Assembly (NCBI GenBank): GCA_035695045.1
Contig: DASSEX010000001.1
Coordinates: 1 to 63,493 of the forward strand
Length of the DNA: 63,493 nt
Direction of reading: 5' to 3'
Source of the DNA: DASSKP01 sp035695045
GTDB lineage: Bacteria > Actinomycetota > Actinomycetes > JAFAQI01
Shown here: positions 61,599-63,493 of the stretch, piece after piece
Numbering within the stretch: the first letter of the stretch is position 1
Layout of the letters: each line of letters opens with the position of its first letter
The notes under the pieces: model-generated
Database searches by the model: none
The model's input: only the letters and a program-made list of their open reading frames with translations
Told to the model about the DNA's origin: nothing
Translations under genes and position numbers: made by a program

Positions 61599-61676
61599 TC
61601 GGTGGGCTGGGAAGTCCTTCAGTAGGCCGCCGCCGTGTACCTGCGGCGCTTGCTCGTCTGCTGCTGGAGGACATGC

Positions 61677-63062
61677 ATGCGTCTGCCCACCGTTTCTGCC
61701 GTCGCCACGGGCGCTCTCGCCGTCGCCGTCGCTGCCGCACTGCCTGCGGGCGCCGCGACCCACCGGCGACACTTCCCTCGCCATCAGCCGCATCCGGCGG
61801 CGACGACCTTCTCTGTCGGACAGCTTCGCGCCGACTCCCCCGGGGCCCCCGGCTGCGGCACCAACCAGGCGGGCGAGCCCTCGGTGCACGTCAGTCGTGC
61901 GGGCCTGGTCGCGGTCGCGTCCGAGAACGGGCTCGGGAACGGCAGCGAGTTCTGGAGCGCACCGCAGATCGGCGGGCCGGGCGCCTCGGCATGCGGGCTG
62001 ACCTATCGCGGCCAGCCGAACGCCTTCGCTCATCTCGGCGCCTCCGGCGGTGACGTCGACGTCGCGATCGCGCCCGTGGTCGACCCGAGCACGAACCACT
62101 ACCGGATCTACACCGCGAGCCTCAACCTCGCGTCGGTCAACGTCGCGACCTCGGTCGACGACGGCAAGAGCTGGAGCCAGGTGCCGGTCGTCGAAGGCGT
62201 GCCCGTCGACGACCGCGAGTGGATCGCGGCGTACGGCCCCTCGACGGCCCTGCTCAGCTACACGGACGTGTTGACGGGCAACATCGACGAGCTCCGCAGC
62301 GACGACGGTGGACATACCTTCTTCGAGCAGTCGCAGGCGATCACCGACAACAGCAAGAGCAGTGAGATCGGCAACCTCGTCGTGGACCACCGCAACGCAT
62401 CGCCGACGAAGGGCGGCTTCTGGGCCTACCAGAGCTACGTGTCACAGAGCAGCTCCAGCTCCAAGAACCTGGACGAGGCCTTCCTCGCCGTCTCCCAGGA
62501 CGGCGGCGCCAGCTGGGTGGACCGACCGATCCCGTGCACGCGGGCGTTCGGCGCGAACGGGCTCGACCACAACTTCCCGAACGTGTCGGTCGCTCCCGAC
62601 GGGACGCTGTTCTACGCGGTGAGCAATGACAAGGCCGTCTACGTCGCGATGTCGAAGGACCACGGCACGACGTGGACCTGCTCGCCGCCGGTGAGCTCGA
62701 CCAGCAAGGCGATCTTCCCGTGGATCGTCGCCACGAGTGCCGGCGAGGACCTGGTCTACTACGGCGCCTCCGGCACCGGTTCCAACCAGATCTGGTCGGC
62801 CTACTTCGCACAGAACCTCACCGAGAACGTGACCGGCTGGTCGACCAAGCAGGTCGTCACCGTCCACAAGGGCCCGGTCTGCGAGAGCGGCATCTCGTGC
62901 AACGGCGGTCGGCAGCTCTTCGACGACTTCGGCGTCGACACCGATCCGAGCGGCTGGGCGCACATCGCCTACTCGCATGACAGCCCCGACCTCGGCGGCT
63001 CGGGCACCTACACGGGGTACGCCGTCCAGACCGGTGGCTCGCCCGTCGGATACCCGAACTAG
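61677..63062 (+). CDS. Secreted sialidase/BNR-fold protein
   Basis: 461 residues. Signal peptide: RLPTVSAVATGALAVAVAA and AGA before about 28. The rest is a beta-propeller-like protein with repeated SVDDGKSWSQ, SDDGGHTFFEQ, SQDGGASWVD and SKDHGTTWTC, the Asp-box (SxDGGxTW) repeats of sialidase and related folds. Catalytic sialidase residues were not identified, so binding is as likely as hydrolysis. Six Cys suggest extracellular disulfides. ATG 61677 is preceded by TGGAGG. Confidence 0.8.
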   Translation: MRLPTVSAVATGALAVAVAAALPAGAATHRRHFPRHQPHPAATTFSVGQLRADSPGAPGCGTNQAGEPSVHVSRAGLVAVASENGLGNGSEFWSAPQIGGPGASACGLTYRGQPNAFAHLGASGGDVDVAIAPVVDPSTNHYRIYTASLNLASVNVATSVDDGKSWSQVPVVEGVPVDDREWIAAYGPSTALLSYTDVLTGNIDELRSDDGGHTFFEQSQAITDNSKSSEIGNLVVDHRNASPTKGGFWAYQSYVSQSSSSSKNLDEAFLAVSQDGGASWVDRPIPCTRAFGANGLDHNFPNVSVAPDGTLFYAVSNDKAVYVAMSKDHGTTWTCSPPVSSTSKAIFPWIVATSAGEDLVYYGASGTGSNQIWSAYFAQNLTENVTGWSTKQVVTVHKGPVCESGISCNGGRQLFDDFGVDTDPSGWAHIAYSHDSPDLGGSGTYTGYAVQTGGSPVGYPN

Positions 63063-63078
63063 CCCCACGTCAGCAACG

Positions 63079-63116
63079 ACGAAGGCCCGCCCCCCGTACG
63101 GGGGGCGGGCCTTCGT
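63079..63116. terminator. Bidirectional terminator
   Basis: ACGAAGGCCCGCCCCCC and GGGGGGCGGGCCTTCGT form a 17-pair stem around a four-base GTAC centre that is itself palindromic. It lies between the convergent sialidase-fold and erpA genes. Confidence 0.8.
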
Positions 63117-63126
63117 GACGCGTGGC

Positions 63127-63483
63127 CTAGTGGAAGCTGTCGCCGCAGGCGCAGGAACCGGTGGCGTTGGGGTTGTCGATCGTGAAGCCCTGCTTCTCGA
63201 TCGTGTCGACGAAGTCGATGACCGCACCGCCGAGGTAAGGCGCGCTCATCCGGTCGACGACGACCTTGACGCCGTTGAAGTCGACGAACTCGTCACCGTC
63301 GAGGGTGCGCTCGTCGAAGAACAGCTGGTAGCGCAGGCCGGAGCAGCCGCCCGGCTGCACCGCGACCCGCAGCGCGAGGTCGTCGCGGCCCTCCTGGTCG
63401 AGGAGGTGCTTCACCTTCGCCGAGGCGGCGTCGGTCAGGACGACGTTCTGGCTGGTGTCAGGCGTGGTGTCCTGGACAGTCAT
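63127..63483 (-). CDS. erpA: ErpA/IscA-type iron-sulfur cluster carrier
   Basis: 118 residues, HesB/IscA fold with ligands in GGCSGLRYQLFFDE (Cys about 47) and a C-terminal CACGDSF pair. A-type carriers hold and pass 2Fe-2S or 4Fe-4S clusters. The M. tuberculosis counterpart near this position is Rv2204c. Close to the respiratory genes, it could serve the Rieske protein. ATG start; the upstream flank lies beyond the window. Confidence 0.92.
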   Translation of the reverse strand: MTVQDTTPDTSQNVVLTDAASAKVKHLLDQEGRDDLALRVAVQPGGCSGLRYQLFFDERTLDGDEFVDFNGVKVVVDRMSAPYLGGAVIDFVDTIEKQGFTIDNPNATGSCACGDSFH

Positions 63484-63493
63484 GCGGTGCGAC

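Overview
The window is chromosomal DNA from a high-GC actinobacterium of undetermined order. It has GTG starts throughout, many leaderless genes, actinobacterial marker families (SepH, PimB-type mannosyltransferase, AdoK-type adenosine kinase, QcrC with two haem c domains, lipoprotein CtaC, CtaF), and a gene order that, as I recall it, parallels Mycobacterium tuberculosis from Rv2187 to Rv2204c (fadD15, pimB, the Rv2191-type nuclease, trpD, ctaE-qcrCAB, ctaC, adoK, iscA-like). No transposase, integrase, CRISPR array, tRNA or rRNA gene was recognised, and no gene-free stretch exceeds 300 bases.

Region 1 (1-5351) holds the end of a metallophosphoesterase, a zinc-ribbon membrane protein, a FadD15-like acyl-CoA ligase and an ABC exporter pair. 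Region 2 (5513-15215) is a collinear Tad/Flp pilus cluster: TadE, a TadG-like protein with an IPT/TIG-like domain, CpaB, CpaE/TadZ, CpaF/TadA, TadB fused to a secreted von Willebrand A domain, TadC, and a degenerate receiver-GAF protein. A DnaB/RecA-like ATPase, a histidine kinase and a LuxR-type response regulator follow, then two Flp pilins. No prepilin peptidase is present.

Region 3 (19062-26686) starts with the second Flp pilin and runs almost without gaps through two polytopic membrane proteins, a GtrA-like protein, an acetyltransferase, an aminotransferase and a sugar oxidoreductase, then after 105 bases a family 2 glycosyltransferase. The three soluble enzymes match the WbpD/WbpE/WbpB step set for a diacetamido-uronic acid nucleotide sugar. 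This suggests a glycan made together with, and perhaps attached to, the pilus.

Region 4 (26675-37693) holds pimB, a zinc-metallopeptidase-like protein, sepH, an NYN-domain protein, zinc-ribbon proteins, a DEDDh/GIY-YIG nuclease, an MFS transporter, a phosphotransferase, a RAM-only Lrp-type protein and trpD. Region 5 (37694-49162) is an accessory stretch lying between trpD and the respiratory genes: a pseudo-receiver, a Fur-type regulator with its operator, rubrerythrin, DUF3501, a GT39-like protein, a TPP-dependent oxidase, an enolase-superfamily enzyme, an SDR, a DinB protein, and a GMC/gluconate-dehydrogenase-subunit-3 pair.

Region 6 (49237-63493) encodes the aerobic respiratory chain: CtaG, CtaE-QcrC-QcrA-QcrB, and divergently CtaC-CtaD-CtaF. 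Between and around these lie a HAD phosphatase, a cold-shock protein with a terminator-like leader, a beta-lactamase-fold hydrolase, adoK, a new 54-residue leaderless ORF, a secreted sialidase-fold protein and an ErpA/IscA-type Fe-S carrier. Thirteen gene starts sit 5-7 bases after a -10-like hexamer, so leaderless transcription is common here and settles several start codons.
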